A stretch of 64,000 bases of DNA from Bartonella sp. DGB1 (GCF_041345015.1 NZ_CP166769.1:1302001-1366000), one strand, 5' to 3'; positions 22,001-31,556 are shown, counted from the first letter of the stretch. Notes: generated from the letters alone by a model not told the origin. Numbers and translations are program-made.

Positions 22001-22091
22001 CGATAATTTCATTATTTATAAGAGAATCAGCTAGCTGAGATAAAAAATCTACCCCAAATGGGATAGAAAAAACTTTTTGTTTTTTTAACAT
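19038..22091 (-). CDS. addB: double-strand break repair nuclease subunit AddB
   Basis: Partner of AddA in end resection. The 1017-residue alphaproteobacterial-type AddB has a degenerate helicase body (FGVDFLSQLADSL and IYLPTHRAVRQL at the N-terminus) and a C-terminal PD-(D/E)XK nuclease with CRVDRLD and VIIDLKTG. It starts 19 bases after tsaE and overlaps addA by 8 bases, so the genes are cotranscribed. In many relatives amgK and murU sit between tsaE and addB; they are missing here with no visible remnant. Confidence 0.93.
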   Translation of the reverse strand: MLKKQKVFSIPFGVDFLSQLADSLINNEIIDGVGELFKDPIKVSDITIYLPTHRAVRQLKEIFIQKNIGGSSFLPNIRALTDIDDNLIFFSDDQSEVLQLPPVIENQERLIELAKLIHHWYINLPDTIKQLYGSKELFLPSNFADCILIARDLAEFLDLIQSYEIEWDNLENINLGLSSEWWNLTWEFLSIISKYFPAILAEKNRLDPIDWRLKLLELERKRLTTIGKNNIVIAAGFMSLFPALDRFLKDISCLPNGAVILPAMDNNLDDYSWEKLNHTDTDNPAVFCHPQKSIYQLLTNLNMLRADVVELGLTSKQLLKRSKIVTEIFRPSDTTELWRDLDKTTMNIAVNDIAMLEAPNETEEAAAISLILRELLEDPKKKVALVCNDINLIRYVAGHLRKFNVIADNAIGQYLSDSPQGIFVNLLLEFIFNQQKIIDFLALCKHPFFHLGEERSKIRPKIAILEIALFREYLWQNDLEKYIKYLEEHLKNSDNEAERASLELLKKIYNIILPLINFVNNIEQKTIAEMTKITIQVVEELIKDSANNMEHFYGNESGEEFISFFKKLLLEKTTINIKSNEWGQVIAALWADIKVKPKSGGHPRLYIWDNLESRLQFVDAVVIAGMNETIWPSVVKNGSFLSRVMKMAINLPPPEQDIGIVAHDLQMLLATPQVYLTRSLRYKNEIKIASRWWQRLEAVVGENIAKQLKQKGDIYLYWVKQLNISEKIPRVLAPAPCPDVAVRPKDFSVTEIEILRDNPYAIYCKKILKLKPLPPLRQKFEARDRGILMHKIFAIFCENHHIIDKQQALSELLNIARIEFAKEDLPADLAFIWWDAFENIANDFLSWHNEQPNIKIFLEKQSKKVPIANTNVSLSCRVDRLDICNDNFAVIIDLKTGTSISMDKVGKLEYPQLLLEALIALQQGFPEVKIDKILDVVYLFWSVKGEFSVTSFVKKYSIEQLQDTLAEVEQELIWLLNKYNDPNSVYLSYSRPKNANYKNDYDHLARIDEWLEGLHND

Positions 22092-22110
22092 TAATCTGCC
22101 CCCTATATAA

Positions 22111-22524
22111 TTATTTTAGTATAGTTACATAACGGGAATTATTATGTAACTTAAAATTCAGATGATATTTTGGTAAAGGTAATATTTTTTGCCCAATTTC
22201 TGGCCACTCTATAATAAAAATAGCATCTAATAAATAACTATCTAAGCCTAATTCTTCTATTTCATCTTCATGCTCTAATCTATAAAAGTCTGCATGTATA
22301 ATAGGCTGAGGTAAATTATCATAATATTGTATAATAGGAAAAGTAGGGCTTACTACTTCTATAGTGGTATCATTAGCTATATTTTGAATAAGATAACGAC
22401 TAAAAGTTGTTTTACCACTGCCTAAATCACCTGACAAAAAAATAAAATCACCTGCTTGTAAATCTTTAGCAATATTTTGTGCTAATTCTTTGGTATTTTC
22501 TTCACTATATAATTGATATTTCAT
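22111..22524 (-). CDS. tsaE: tRNA t6A37 threonylcarbamoyladenosine ATPase TsaE
   Basis: ATPase that works with TsaB and TsaD to make t6A at position 37 of ANN-reading tRNAs. The 137-residue protein has the P-loop GDLGSGKTT near residues 32-40, the SPTFPI segment after it (family SPTF), HADFYRLE and IEWPEIG. It overlaps the 3' end of divL by 20 bases, a tight operon arrangement common in alphaproteobacteria. Confidence 0.93.
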   Translation of the reverse strand: MKYQLYSEENTKELAQNIAKDLQAGDFIFLSGDLGSGKTTFSRYLIQNIANDTTIEVVSPTFPIIQYYDNLPQPIIHADFYRLEHEDEIEELGLDSYLLDAIFIIEWPEIGQKILPLPKYHLNFKLHNNSRYVTILK

Positions 22525-24688
22525 TTTCAGTATTTATTTCTTTCTTTTGTTGATCAGCATCTGGTATTACACAAATAAAGCTAGTTCCTTTCGGTTTAGC
22601 ATCTTGTATAATGACTTGTCCTCCATGTAACTTTACTAAAGTATTTACAATAGTTAACCCAAGACCTGAACCAGCATAACGACCATAACTTTGAAATGGT
22701 TTAAATATCTCTTCTTTATGTTCAGTTAATATACCTGAACCATTATCAGTAATTTTTAAAATTAAATTACCGTCATTTTTATCAATCGTAATAATTATTT
22801 TACTATGCTCAGAGGAATGACTGATAGCATTAGTTAGTAAAGCTAAAATTATTTGCTGATATCTTTTTTTATCTATTTTCGCTAAAATATTTTGCTTTTT
22901 GGTTTCAATAATTAAGTTGATATTTTTTTCTGTTAATTTTACCTTTAATCTTTCATTCACTTGTTTAATTAAAGTTAAAATACTAACTTCCTCTAAATCT
23001 AATTGTAATAAACCCGCATCAATTCTAGCTAAATCTAGTATATCATTTACTAAATTTAATAATTCATCTGAAGAAACTTTTATATAATCTAAATATTTTT
23101 TCTGTTTCTCTGTTAGCGGATCTGTCATCTTTTCTAACATTTCACTAAATCCAATAATATTAGTTAAAGGACTCCTTAATTCATAAGAAACATGATGTAC
23201 AAAATCATTACGTAATCTATCGGCTGATTGTAATGCGTTATTTTTCTCTTGTAGCGCTCGCTCTATGTTAATAGAATCAGTTATATCAACAAAAGTTATC
23301 ATAGTTTGTCCATTTGGTAATGGTACTATAGATATATCATATACTAAATTATTGGTTAATTCTAAACGATATTTTTTTATCTCTCTGATATAATTTCCAC
23401 CTACAATATATTTTATCAATTCTTCCCAAATATCTATATTATATTTTTCATTACAGACTTTTGCTATTTCGGTAATATGTACTCCCTCTATAGATAAATT
23501 TTCATCTAATTTCCAAATTTCAGCAAATTTATTATTCGCTAATTTTAATAAACCATCAGCTGCAAATACTACAATTCCTTCAGTTAAATTATCTAAAGTT
23601 TCGCCCTGAGCTTTTATTAGATCATTATATTGCATTTCTATTTCTAATTGTTGCGTTAGATTATCAAACAGCCAAATATTTTCTCCTGTTATACTACGTT
23701 GATTAACTACTCGCAAAATTCTTCCATCTGGAAAATTCCAAATATCTTCTTTTGTATCATTAGATAAATCAATATTTCTACTAGGCTCTAACAATTGTCT
23801 CCATTGGATAGGAGAAGATAATTTTTCTTGTAATAATAAATTATCTAATAATTGATTAGCATCAGGTAACGTCTCTAAAAAGGAAATATCTAATTGCCAA
23901 ACCTGAGCGAATGCATGATTATAAAAAATTAATTTTTGTTGTTCATCAAAAATAGCTATAGCAGTGGATAATTGATCTAATATATTAAATCTATCTTTAT
24001 TTTGACTATGTAATTTTTTAGCTAATATCTCTTGCTGAGTTATATCTAAAGCATGACCTACTGACAAACCATCATCTAGATAATTTACTGCTACATCAAA
24101 AGTTTTTCTCTCACCTGCAATAACATTTATTATTTTATTGTTAAAATTATTATTTTGCTGCAGAGCTTGTTTAATTTTATCGCCCCAAAGGTCAATAATA
24201 TTTACTCCGCTATCTGCTTTATGCGCTATTTTTTTATAATAATTATTAGCCCAAGCTATTTTATTATTTTTTCCTATCCATACCGCTAAAGGTAAATTAT
24301 AACATAATTCCTCAAATATTTTATAAAAATTATTATTATTAAAATTAACCTCTGACTGTTTTGGTGATAAATAAAAACAAAAGATTCCTCTATGCTTTCG
24401 AAAAGATAAATTAAATTCCGTTTGTTTCCAAATAAATTCTACATCAAAATTTTTTTTATTATTTTGCCAAATCTGCAATATATCTGTCTGTAGCCCCTTT
24501 AAACTATCATTATACTTTCCAAAAATATAAGGTTTCTCATTTAAGCTAGGTATTTTATTCCAGATTAAGATTAATTCTGCCTTTTGTAAAAATAAGTTTT
24601 GACTCACATTAATTATATTAAGTAATTTTTTATATTTTCTACCAAAATATAAAGTTATAAATACTAATATAAAAAAAATAATTAGCAT
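22505..24688 (-). CDS. divL: DivL-like PAS sensor kinase homologue with Tyr in place of the phospho-acceptor His
   Basis: 727 residues: one N-terminal membrane segment (3-16), PAS-like repeats over about 125-480, a dimerisation helix pair, and a HATPase domain with TNAISHS, DNGSGI and GSGLGLTI. In the H-box the usual SHELRTPL reads SYELRSPL, so residue 502 is Tyr (codon checked at 23183-23185). This is the hallmark of Caulobacter DivL, which controls the CckA-CtrA cell-cycle relay and does not need phosphotransfer. The position directly before tsaE also fits divL. The ATP site looks intact. Two His at 498-499 are not at the acceptor position. Confidence 0.85.
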   Translation of the reverse strand: MLIIFFILVFITLYFGRKYKKLLNIINVSQNLFLQKAELILIWNKIPSLNEKPYIFGKYNDSLKGLQTDILQIWQNNKKNFDVEFIWKQTEFNLSFRKHRGIFCFYLSPKQSEVNFNNNNFYKIFEELCYNLPLAVWIGKNNKIAWANNYYKKIAHKADSGVNIIDLWGDKIKQALQQNNNFNNKIINVIAGERKTFDVAVNYLDDGLSVGHALDITQQEILAKKLHSQNKDRFNILDQLSTAIAIFDEQQKLIFYNHAFAQVWQLDISFLETLPDANQLLDNLLLQEKLSSPIQWRQLLEPSRNIDLSNDTKEDIWNFPDGRILRVVNQRSITGENIWLFDNLTQQLEIEMQYNDLIKAQGETLDNLTEGIVVFAADGLLKLANNKFAEIWKLDENLSIEGVHITEIAKVCNEKYNIDIWEELIKYIVGGNYIREIKKYRLELTNNLVYDISIVPLPNGQTMITFVDITDSINIERALQEKNNALQSADRLRNDFVHHVSYELRSPLTNIIGFSEMLEKMTDPLTEKQKKYLDYIKVSSDELLNLVNDILDLARIDAGLLQLDLEEVSILTLIKQVNERLKVKLTEKNINLIIETKKQNILAKIDKKRYQQIILALLTNAISHSSEHSKIIITIDKNDGNLILKITDNGSGILTEHKEEIFKPFQSYGRYAGSGLGLTIVNTLVKLHGGQVIIQDAKPKGTSFICVIPDADQQKKEINTENEISII

Positions 24689-24696
24689 AATTTCCT

Positions 24697-25443
24697 CTAC
24701 TTAATTTTACGTGCTAAAAGTATATAATTTACTTCTAAATCCTGTGAGATTTTCCATATATCTTTGATAGGATTATAAGAAAAACCACGTTGTTCTAATA
24801 ATTTCATATTTGTTTTAGCTAATATTTCAATTAATTCTTGAGGTTTTACTAATTTTTCATAATTATGAGTTCCAATAGGTAACCATCTAAGGATATATTC
24901 GGCAGCTACAATTGCAAGCAACCACGCTTTTATTGTCCTATTAATGGTTGCCATAAATAAAAGCCCATCTTCATTTACTAATTTTATGATTGTCTCAGTG
25001 AATAAGGTAACATCTGATACATGTTCTACTATTTCCATTGCTAAGACTACATCAAATTTTTGCTTATTTTGCAGTAATTCCTCTGCAGTTATATGTTGAT
25101 AGTCAATATTTAAACCCATTTGCTTAGCATGAACTTTAGCCACCTCAATATTATTTTTTGAAGCATCAATAGCAGTGACAGTTGCGCCTAATCTAACTAG
25201 AGGTTCAGCTAATAATCCTCCTCCACAACCAATATCTAAAATTGATATATTAGTTAATGGTTTTTGCTGTAATGGGTCTCTATTAAAAATTTCACAAATT
25301 TTATTTTTTAAATATGTCAATCTTATAGGGTTAAATTTATGCAAAGGCTTAAATTTTCCATTAGGATTCCACCAATCATCTGCCATATCAGAAAATTTTT
25401 TAACTTCAGCCTCATCAATTGTAGTATATTTTTTGCCTGTCAT
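24697..25443 (-). CDS. ubiG: ubiquinone biosynthesis O-methyltransferase
   Basis: SAM-dependent O-methyltransferase acting twice in ubiquinone synthesis. The SAM motif is LDIGCGGGLLAEPL, preceded by the diagnostic FSDMADDWWNPNGKFKPLHKFNPIRL-type N-terminus and followed by VLAMEIVEHV. I place the start at the ATG at 25443 (MTGKKYTT), which has AAAGGAG 8 bases upstream; the open frame extends to 25512 but without a ribosome site. It is divergent from lysC, a frequent alphaproteobacterial pair. It is 8 bases upstream of divL and may be cotranscribed with it. Confidence 0.94.
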   Translation of the reverse strand: MTGKKYTTIDEAEVKKFSDMADDWWNPNGKFKPLHKFNPIRLTYLKNKICEIFNRDPLQQKPLTNISILDIGCGGGLLAEPLVRLGATVTAIDASKNNIEVAKVHAKQMGLNIDYQHITAEELLQNKQKFDVVLAMEIVEHVSDVTLFTETIIKLVNEDGLLFMATINRTIKAWLLAIVAAEYILRWLPIGTHNYEKLVKPQELIEILAKTNMKLLEQRGFSYNPIKDIWKISQDLEVNYILLARKIK

Positions 25444-25565
25444 TATCAAAACTCCTTTATGATTGTTTATATCTTGACTTCTTACTAGATGCAAGCATAA
25501 GAACAGTTGCAAGTCTACGCATAATTGTTTATTAAATAGTAAAGAATTATTATAGGATGATAGTC

Positions 25566-26837
25566 ATGGCACGTATTGTAATGAAATTTGGTGGAACTTC
25601 TGTAGCCAATATCAATTGCATTAAAAATGTAGCAAAACACATTAAACGTGAAGTGGAACTTGGTAATCAAGTAGCGGTTGTCGTTTCTGCTATGTCTGGA
25701 ACAACTAATCAATTAGTAAATTGGACTAAAGAAATTTCCTATATACATGATGCTAAAGAATATGACGTTATCGTTTCCTCTGGTGAACAAATAACCGCCG
25801 GCTTATTAGCTGTTGCCTTACAATCTATTGGTATAAATGCCCGCTCTTGGTTAGGTTGGCAATTACCAGTTAATACTAGTAATGCGCACACTTCTGCTCG
25901 CATTCAATCTATTGCTGGTGATAAAATAATTAAACGATTTGATCAAAATCAGATAGCTGTTTTAGCTGGCTTTCAAGGAGTAAGCGAGAATCAACGTATC
26001 ACCACCTTAGGTAGAGGCGGCTCAGATACCAGTGCTGTAGCTTTAGCCTGTGCTATTAAAGCAGATAGATGTGATATATATACTGATGTCGATGGAGTAT
26101 ATACTACTGATCCTCGCATTGAACCAAAAGCAAGACGATTATCAAAAGTATCATTTGAAGAAATGCTAGAATTAGCATCATTAGGTGCAAAGGTATTACA
26201 AGTAAGATCCGTGGAAATAGCCATGTTACATGGTGTAAGAATTTTTGTCCGATCTAGCTTTGATGACCCTGACAACCCAGCATTAAAAGATCCTAATTAT
26301 TCATTAGGGACATTAATTTGCAATGAGGATGAAATCATGGAACAACAAACAGTAACCGGAATTGCCTTTACAAAAGACGAGGCACAAATTTCTTTAAGAC
26401 GTGTAAATGATCGCCCTGGGGTATCGGCTGCTATTTTTGCCCCTTTAGCTGAACTTAACATTAATGTCGATATGATCGTACAAAATATATCAGAAGATGG
26501 TTCTAAGACTGATATGACATTCACATTATCATCTACTGACCTAGATAGAGCTGTAAAAATAGTTGAAAAAAACAAACAGCATATTGGTTATGATAGTTTT
26601 CAATATGAATCTGGTTTAACTAAAATATCTGTTATTGGTATTGGAATGCGTAGTCATGCAGGGGTTGCTGCTACAGCTTTTAAAGCTTTAGCAGAAAAAT
26701 CTATTAATATTAGAGCAATAACCACCTCGGAAATTAAAGTTTCTATTTTAATTGATAGTGCTTATACAGAATTAGCAGTTAGAACTTTACATAATGTTTA
26801 CGAATTATACCAATCAGACCACGAAATAGAACCTTAG
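25566..26837 (+). CDS. lysC: aspartate kinase
   Basis: First enzyme of the aspartate pathway (lysine, threonine, methionine, diaminopimelate). The kinase domain begins KFGGTSVAN, with SSGEQITAGL, GRGGSDTSAVAL and YTDVDGVYTTDPR. Two C-terminal ACT domains (about 265-420) would bind the feedback inhibitors. ATG at 25566 is preferred to the in-frame 25557 because TAGGAT lies 8 bases upstream. About 423 residues. It precedes ptsP by 32 bases. Confidence 0.95.
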   Translation: MARIVMKFGGTSVANINCIKNVAKHIKREVELGNQVAVVVSAMSGTTNQLVNWTKEISYIHDAKEYDVIVSSGEQITAGLLAVALQSIGINARSWLGWQLPVNTSNAHTSARIQSIAGDKIIKRFDQNQIAVLAGFQGVSENQRITTLGRGGSDTSAVALACAIKADRCDIYTDVDGVYTTDPRIEPKARRLSKVSFEEMLELASLGAKVLQVRSVEIAMLHGVRIFVRSSFDDPDNPALKDPNYSLGTLICNEDEIMEQQTVTGIAFTKDEAQISLRRVNDRPGVSAAIFAPLAELNINVDMIVQNISEDGSKTDMTFTLSSTDLDRAVKIVEKNKQHIGYDSFQYESGLTKISVIGIGMRSHAGVAATAFKALAEKSINIRAITTSEIKVSILIDSAYTELAVRTLHNVYELYQSDHEIEP

Positions 26838-26869
26838 TTATTTAACTAATTTACTATGGGGGAAAATCA

Positions 26870-29146
26870 ATGCTAGATAATTTAGTTGATCCCAAAGCCA
26901 AAGCTTTACTAACTAATTTACGTCTTTCTTTAACTGAAAATCATCATCCACAACAACGGCTTAATGATATCGTAGAAAAAATAGCTTCGTTTTTAAACAC
27001 GGATATTTGTTCTATATATATATTACAAGCTGATGATTCGCTACAATTATATGCTACTAAAGGTTTAAATCAGGAGGCTGTTCATAAAGTTCGTTTAGTT
27101 CTAGGACAAGGTTTAATAGGAACAATTGCGGCCTCTAACCGTATCTTAAATTTAAAACATGCGCCAGATCACCCTAACTTTTATTACGTTAAAGAAACTA
27201 ATGAAGATGATCTATCCGCCTTTTTAGGTGTGCCTATTTTACGCATGGGTAGATGTTTTGGTGTATTAGCTATTCAGAGTAAAGAACAAAAATTATATTC
27301 TGATGAAGAGTTAAATGCTCTAAAAACTAGCGCTATAGTTTTATCTGAATTAATGAGAGCTGGTGAATTACCCTTTTTTGAACAAAGCCGTTTTGCTTAT
27401 GATCTTTTTCAGCCTTTATCTTTAGCTGGCGTATCTTTAAATAAAGGTTTAGCGATTGGTTCAGTAATTTTACAAGAACCAATAATAGTTATAGATAAGA
27501 TCTTAAATGACAATGTTGAACAAGAGTTAATAAGACTACAGACAGCTTTAGAAGAAACAAGACTATTAATAAATAATATGCTTAACCGCATAGATATAGT
27601 GAATACAGAAGAATCTAAAGATATTCTTGAAACCTACAAAATGTTTGCTTACGATAAAGGCTGGATTAATAGAATTGAAGCATCTATACAGCAAGGTTTT
27701 AGTGCAGAAGCATCTGTAGAGAAAGAAAGAAACGAAATTAAAGCACGTTTCCAACGTATTCAAACACCATATCTTAAAGAAAGATTTTCTGACTTTGAAG
27801 ATTTATGTAATCGCCTACTAAGAATATTAATGGGTAAAAATACGCAAATAGAAGCTAAAAATTTACCTAAAGGCTCTATTTTAATAGCTAGGTCACTTTC
27901 AGCAGCACAATTATTAGACTATCCTAATGGTCATCTCACTGGATTAGTTTTAGAAGATGGTAGCCGACATAGCCACGTTACTATAGTAGCGAAATCTTTA
28001 GGAATTCCTGTAATTGGTCAAATAGATAATATTACTGAGCTAGCAGCCAATGGTAATAAAATTATACTAGATGGCGATCTAGGTGAATTACATTTAAGAC
28101 CAAGTGAAGAATTAGAGCAAAAATACAAAATTAAAGATCAGCTTAATCAAGCTAAGGTTTTATCTTATCGACAACAAAAAGATACAGCTACTATTACCAA
28201 AGATGGTGTTGAAATTAAATTATTTCTAAATGCTGGTTTATCTGTTGATCTTAAACATCTTGAAGAAACTGGAGCAGCTGGTATAGGGTTATTACGTACT
28301 GAGCTCCACTTTATGATGGCTAATCACTTACCTAGGTTAGAAACTCAAGAACAATTTTATCGATCTATAATAAATCAGGCTAAAGGTAAACCTGTAATTT
28401 TTAGAACTTTAGATGTAGGAAGTGATAAACATTTATCATATTTCCCTAATAAGTCACTGGAGCAAAACCCCGCATTAGGCTGGCGTGCTACTAGGCTTGC
28501 ATTACAACGCCCTGCTTTATTACGTAATCAATTAAGAGCACTGTTACGGGCTAGTAATGAAATAGATTTACATATCATGTTTCCGCTTATATCTGAAGTT
28601 TTTGAACTAAAAGCGTTAAAAGCCTTGGTAGATAAAGAATTAGCTTACTTAAATAACTTTGGTTATAAGACACCTAAAAAATTATATTTAGGTTCCATGA
28701 TAGAAGTCCCCTCATTATTGTGGCAATTAGATGAATTATTTAATGCTGTAGATTTTGTATCTATTGGATCTAATGATCTATTTCAATTTTTTGTGGCCGC
28801 TGATCGTTGTAATAAATTATTAAGTGATTATTTTGATCCTTTATCTGGTTCTTTTCTACGCTGTTTGTTAAATATTATTCAAGCAGGAGAACGCCATAAA
28901 AAAACTGTCAGTTTATGTGGTGAAATGGCGAGCGATCCATTAATGGCGATGGCTCTTATAGGGTTAGGCTTGAAACAATTTTCAGTAAACGCTATGAATT
29001 TTGGTGCTGTAAAAAATATGTTAATTTCTTTAAATGCGAAACAGCTACAAGCAGAATTTATAAAAATAATTCAGCAACCAATTACTACAGCTTCTTCAAG
29101 AGAATGGTTAGAAAAATTTGCAAAAGATAATAAAGTTGAGTTATAA
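26870..29146 (+). CDS. ptsP: phosphoenolpyruvate-protein phosphotransferase PtsP (EI-Ntr)
   Basis: Enzyme I of the nitrogen PTS; takes phosphate from PEP and passes it to NPr. An N-terminal GAF domain (about 15-160) precedes the EI N-domain with the phospho-histidine His369 in GSRHSHVTIVAKSLGIP, and the PEP-binding domain with GLLRTELHFM, FRTLDVGSDK, SIGSNDLFQF and LCGEMASDP. The 758-residue length is normal. No NPr or PtsN gene is nearby. The last 380 bases are duplicated downstream as decayed DNA (29208-29600). Confidence 0.95.
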   Translation: MLDNLVDPKAKALLTNLRLSLTENHHPQQRLNDIVEKIASFLNTDICSIYILQADDSLQLYATKGLNQEAVHKVRLVLGQGLIGTIAASNRILNLKHAPDHPNFYYVKETNEDDLSAFLGVPILRMGRCFGVLAIQSKEQKLYSDEELNALKTSAIVLSELMRAGELPFFEQSRFAYDLFQPLSLAGVSLNKGLAIGSVILQEPIIVIDKILNDNVEQELIRLQTALEETRLLINNMLNRIDIVNTEESKDILETYKMFAYDKGWINRIEASIQQGFSAEASVEKERNEIKARFQRIQTPYLKERFSDFEDLCNRLLRILMGKNTQIEAKNLPKGSILIARSLSAAQLLDYPNGHLTGLVLEDGSRHSHVTIVAKSLGIPVIGQIDNITELAANGNKIILDGDLGELHLRPSEELEQKYKIKDQLNQAKVLSYRQQKDTATITKDGVEIKLFLNAGLSVDLKHLEETGAAGIGLLRTELHFMMANHLPRLETQEQFYRSIINQAKGKPVIFRTLDVGSDKHLSYFPNKSLEQNPALGWRATRLALQRPALLRNQLRALLRASNEIDLHIMFPLISEVFELKALKALVDKELAYLNNFGYKTPKKLYLGSMIEVPSLLWQLDELFNAVDFVSIGSNDLFQFFVAADRCNKLLSDYFDPLSGSFLRCLLNIIQAGERHKKTVSLCGEMASDPLMAMALIGLGLKQFSVNAMNFGAVKNMLISLNAKQLQAEFIKIIQQPITTASSREWLEKFAKDNKVEL

Positions 29147-29168
29147 AGGATAAATTAAAGGCTTTAAC

Positions 29169-29601
29169 ATGATAACATTTTTATAACATGTCTACCACAA
29201 ACTGAAAAATTAGATCTAACGATCTATTTCAATCTTATGGCAAATGGCAATTATAATAAGTTATTACGTAATAATTTTAATTCTTTATCTCATTACTTCC
29301 TCGCTGTTTGTTAACCATTATTCAAACAAGGAACGTATAAAAAACTGTTAGTTTAGGTAGTGAAATGACAAGTCATACATTAATAGCAACCATGTTGTGA
29401 TAAAATTAAACAATTTTCAGTAAACGCCATAAATTTTGGTACATAAAAATATATTAATATCTTTAAATGCTAAACAACTGCAAATAAATTTATAAAAATA
29501 ATTCATAAACTAATTGTCACAGCTTCTTTATGAGAATAGTTAGAAACATTTGCAAAAGATAATAAAGTTAAGCTATAAAAGAGTAAATTAAAGGTTTTAA
29601 A
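29169..29601 (+). repeat. decayed tandem duplication spanning the ptsP 3' end and prfA 5' end
   Basis: The spacer is a second copy of the ptsP-prfA junction. Bases 29169-29207 resemble the first codons of prfA (ATGATAACATTT then an ACATGTCTA/ACACGTCTA block). From 29213 the sequence follows ptsP from 28767 (GATCTAACGATCTATTTCAA against GATCTAATGATCTATTTCAA) to its end near 29576, with frameshifts and stops. The offset is 446 bases at the left end and 433 at the right. The outer copies are the working genes; the inner copies are relics. Confidence 0.92.
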
Positions 29602-30675
29602 ATGATAACATTTTCATTAACACGTCTAGAACAAGTTGAAAAAAGATTTCAAACCATAGAACATCAACTAACACAAGATATCGACCCTTCAACTTATGCT
29701 TCACTGGCTTCTGACTATGCAGAACTACAAGAGCTTGTTATGGCTATCCGTAATTGGAAAAAAGCTAACCATGAACTTAATGATATTGAGCAATTACTAA
29801 AAGATACTAATGCCGATAGTGATATGAAAATAATGGCTCAAGAAGAAAAGTTAGCGCTACAAACACAAATAGAAGAATTAGCTCAACAGATCAAACTTCT
29901 CATGCTACCTAAGGACGAATCTGATAGTAAAAATGTTATCTTAGAAATACGCGCTGGAACAGGTGGACTAGAAGCGGCTTTATTTGCCGGAGACTTGTTC
30001 CGTATGTATGAAAAATATGCCGCTTCCAAAAAATGGAAAGTAGAAATTGTATCTACCAGTGAAGGAGATGCAGGAGGCTTTAAAGAAATAATAGCATCAA
30101 TATCTGGTAAGTCTGTTTTTTCCTATTTAAAATTTGAATCGGGTGTACATCGAGTTCAGAGAGTTCCAGATACTGAGGCTTCCGGGCGCATTCATACCTC
30201 TGCCGCAACCGTGGCTGTATTACCAGAAGCTGAGGAAATAGATATTGAAATAAAAAATGAAGATATAAGAATAGATACTATGAGAGCCTCTGGTGCTGGT
30301 GGACAACATGTTAACACTACAGATTCTGCTGTAAGAATAACTCACATTCCTACTGGTATTATAGTTGTACAAGCAGAAAAATCACAACATCAAAACCGTG
30401 AACGTGCGATGCAAGTCTTAAGATCTAGACTTTACGACATGCAAAGGCAACAAGCAGAAGCAGAAAGATCAGCTCATAGAAAAGGACAAGTAGGCTCTGG
30501 AGATCGTTCAGAACGTATTCGTACTTACAATTTTCCACAAGGTCGCGTAACTGATCATCGCATTAATTTAACCTTATATAAATTAGATAAAATATTAGAG
30601 GGCGATCTGAATGAGTTAATCTCCGCCTTGATAACAGATCAACAAAGTAAGTTATTAGCTGAAATGGATCAATGA
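29602..30675 (+). CDS. prfA: peptide chain release factor 1
   Basis: Releases the finished protein at UAA and UAG. The 357-residue protein has the stop-codon recognition segment with P-D-T at residues 189-191 (family PAT or PVT) and the catalytic GGQ at 233-235 within [11 protein letters not shown]. The helical N-terminal domain and C-terminal domain are complete. It precedes prmC, which methylates the GGQ glutamine. An eroded second copy of its 5' end lies at 29169-29207. Confidence 0.96.
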   Translation: MITFSLTRLEQVEKRFQTIEHQLTQDIDPSTYASLASDYAELQELVMAIRNWKKANHELNDIEQLLKDTNADSDMKIMAQEEKLALQTQIEELAQQIKLLMLPKDESDSKNVILEIRAGTGGLEAALFAGDLFRMYEKYAASKKWKVEIVSTSEGDAGGFKEIIASISGKSVFSYLKFESGVHRVQRVPDTEASGRIHTSAATVAVLPEAEEIDIEIKNEDIRIDTMRASGAGGQHVNTTDSAVRITHIPTGIIVVQAEKSQHQNRERAMQVLRSRLYDMQRQQAEAERSAHRKGQVGSGDRSERIRTYNFPQGRVTDHRINLTLYKLDKILEGDLNELISALITDQQSKLLAEMDQ

Positions 30676-30676
30676 A

Positions 30677-31540
30677 TTGAACGGGATTTCCTTATCAAAA
30701 TTATGGCAACAGAGCAAATTAAAACTTGAAATTCTATGTAACGATGATAATAGAAATATTATTTATCTGGAAGGTAGATTATTATTAGCATTTGTCTGCA
30801 AAATTCACTGGCAAGAAATTTTTCTTAATCCTGATAAAATTATCGCAAACGATAAAGTACAACTACTGAATGATTATCTTGAACGATTAATTAACCAGGA
30901 GCCTATATATCGTATTATAGGCTGTAAAGATTTTTATGGAAGAGAATTTAAATTTTCTAACAATATTTTAGAACCACGAGATGATACTATTGCTCTGATA
31001 GAATTAGTAAGACCCATATTAGTCAAACAGAACCATCTTACTGCTCTAGACATAGGATGTGGAAGTGGCATCATAACTGTAACTCTCTTAGCTGAATTTC
31101 CTCACTTGGAAATGACAGCGGTAGATATTTCCGCAGAAGCATTAAAAATCACTCTTGATAATGCTATTACTCATCAAGTTAATGATCGCCTTACCTTAAT
31201 TAATAGCGATTTATTTAACAATCTAACTGGTAAATTTAACTTAATTATCTCTAATCCACCTTATTTAAGTCAAGATGATATGAATAACCTTGATAATAAA
31301 GTTAAAAATTTTGACCCGCATATAGCTTTATTTGGCGGCGAAGATGGATTAAAATTCTACAAAAATATTGCTAAGCAAGCTAAAGATTTTTTAGCTAATA
31401 ATGGATATATAGCTGTAGAAATAGGTAAAGGACAAGCTACGGATATAATTAAAATTTTTACTAATGAGAATTTCAACTTTTTACAATATAACAAAGATCT
31501 AGCGGGGATAACTAGAGCTTTATTATTTCAGAATGATTAA
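30677..31540 (+). CDS. prmC: peptide chain release factor N5-glutamine methyltransferase
   Basis: Methylates the GGQ glutamine of release factors. SAM motif LDIGCGSGIITV and the catalytic ISNPPY motif are both present, with a weakly conserved helical N-terminal domain, 287 residues. The start is probably TTG at 30677, one base after the prfA stop: an in-frame stop at 30656 precludes an earlier start and there is no ATG before the conserved region. The tight spacing suggests coupled translation with prfA. Confidence 0.92.
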   Translation: MNGISLSKLWQQSKLKLEILCNDDNRNIIYLEGRLLLAFVCKIHWQEIFLNPDKIIANDKVQLLNDYLERLINQEPIYRIIGCKDFYGREFKFSNNILEPRDDTIALIELVRPILVKQNHLTALDIGCGSGIITVTLLAEFPHLEMTAVDISAEALKITLDNAITHQVNDRLTLINSDLFNNLTGKFNLIISNPPYLSQDDMNNLDNKVKNFDPHIALFGGEDGLKFYKNIAKQAKDFLANNGYIAVEIGKGQATDIIKIFTNENFNFLQYNKDLAGITRALLFQND

Positions 31541-31556
31541 ACAAATCACTAATAAA

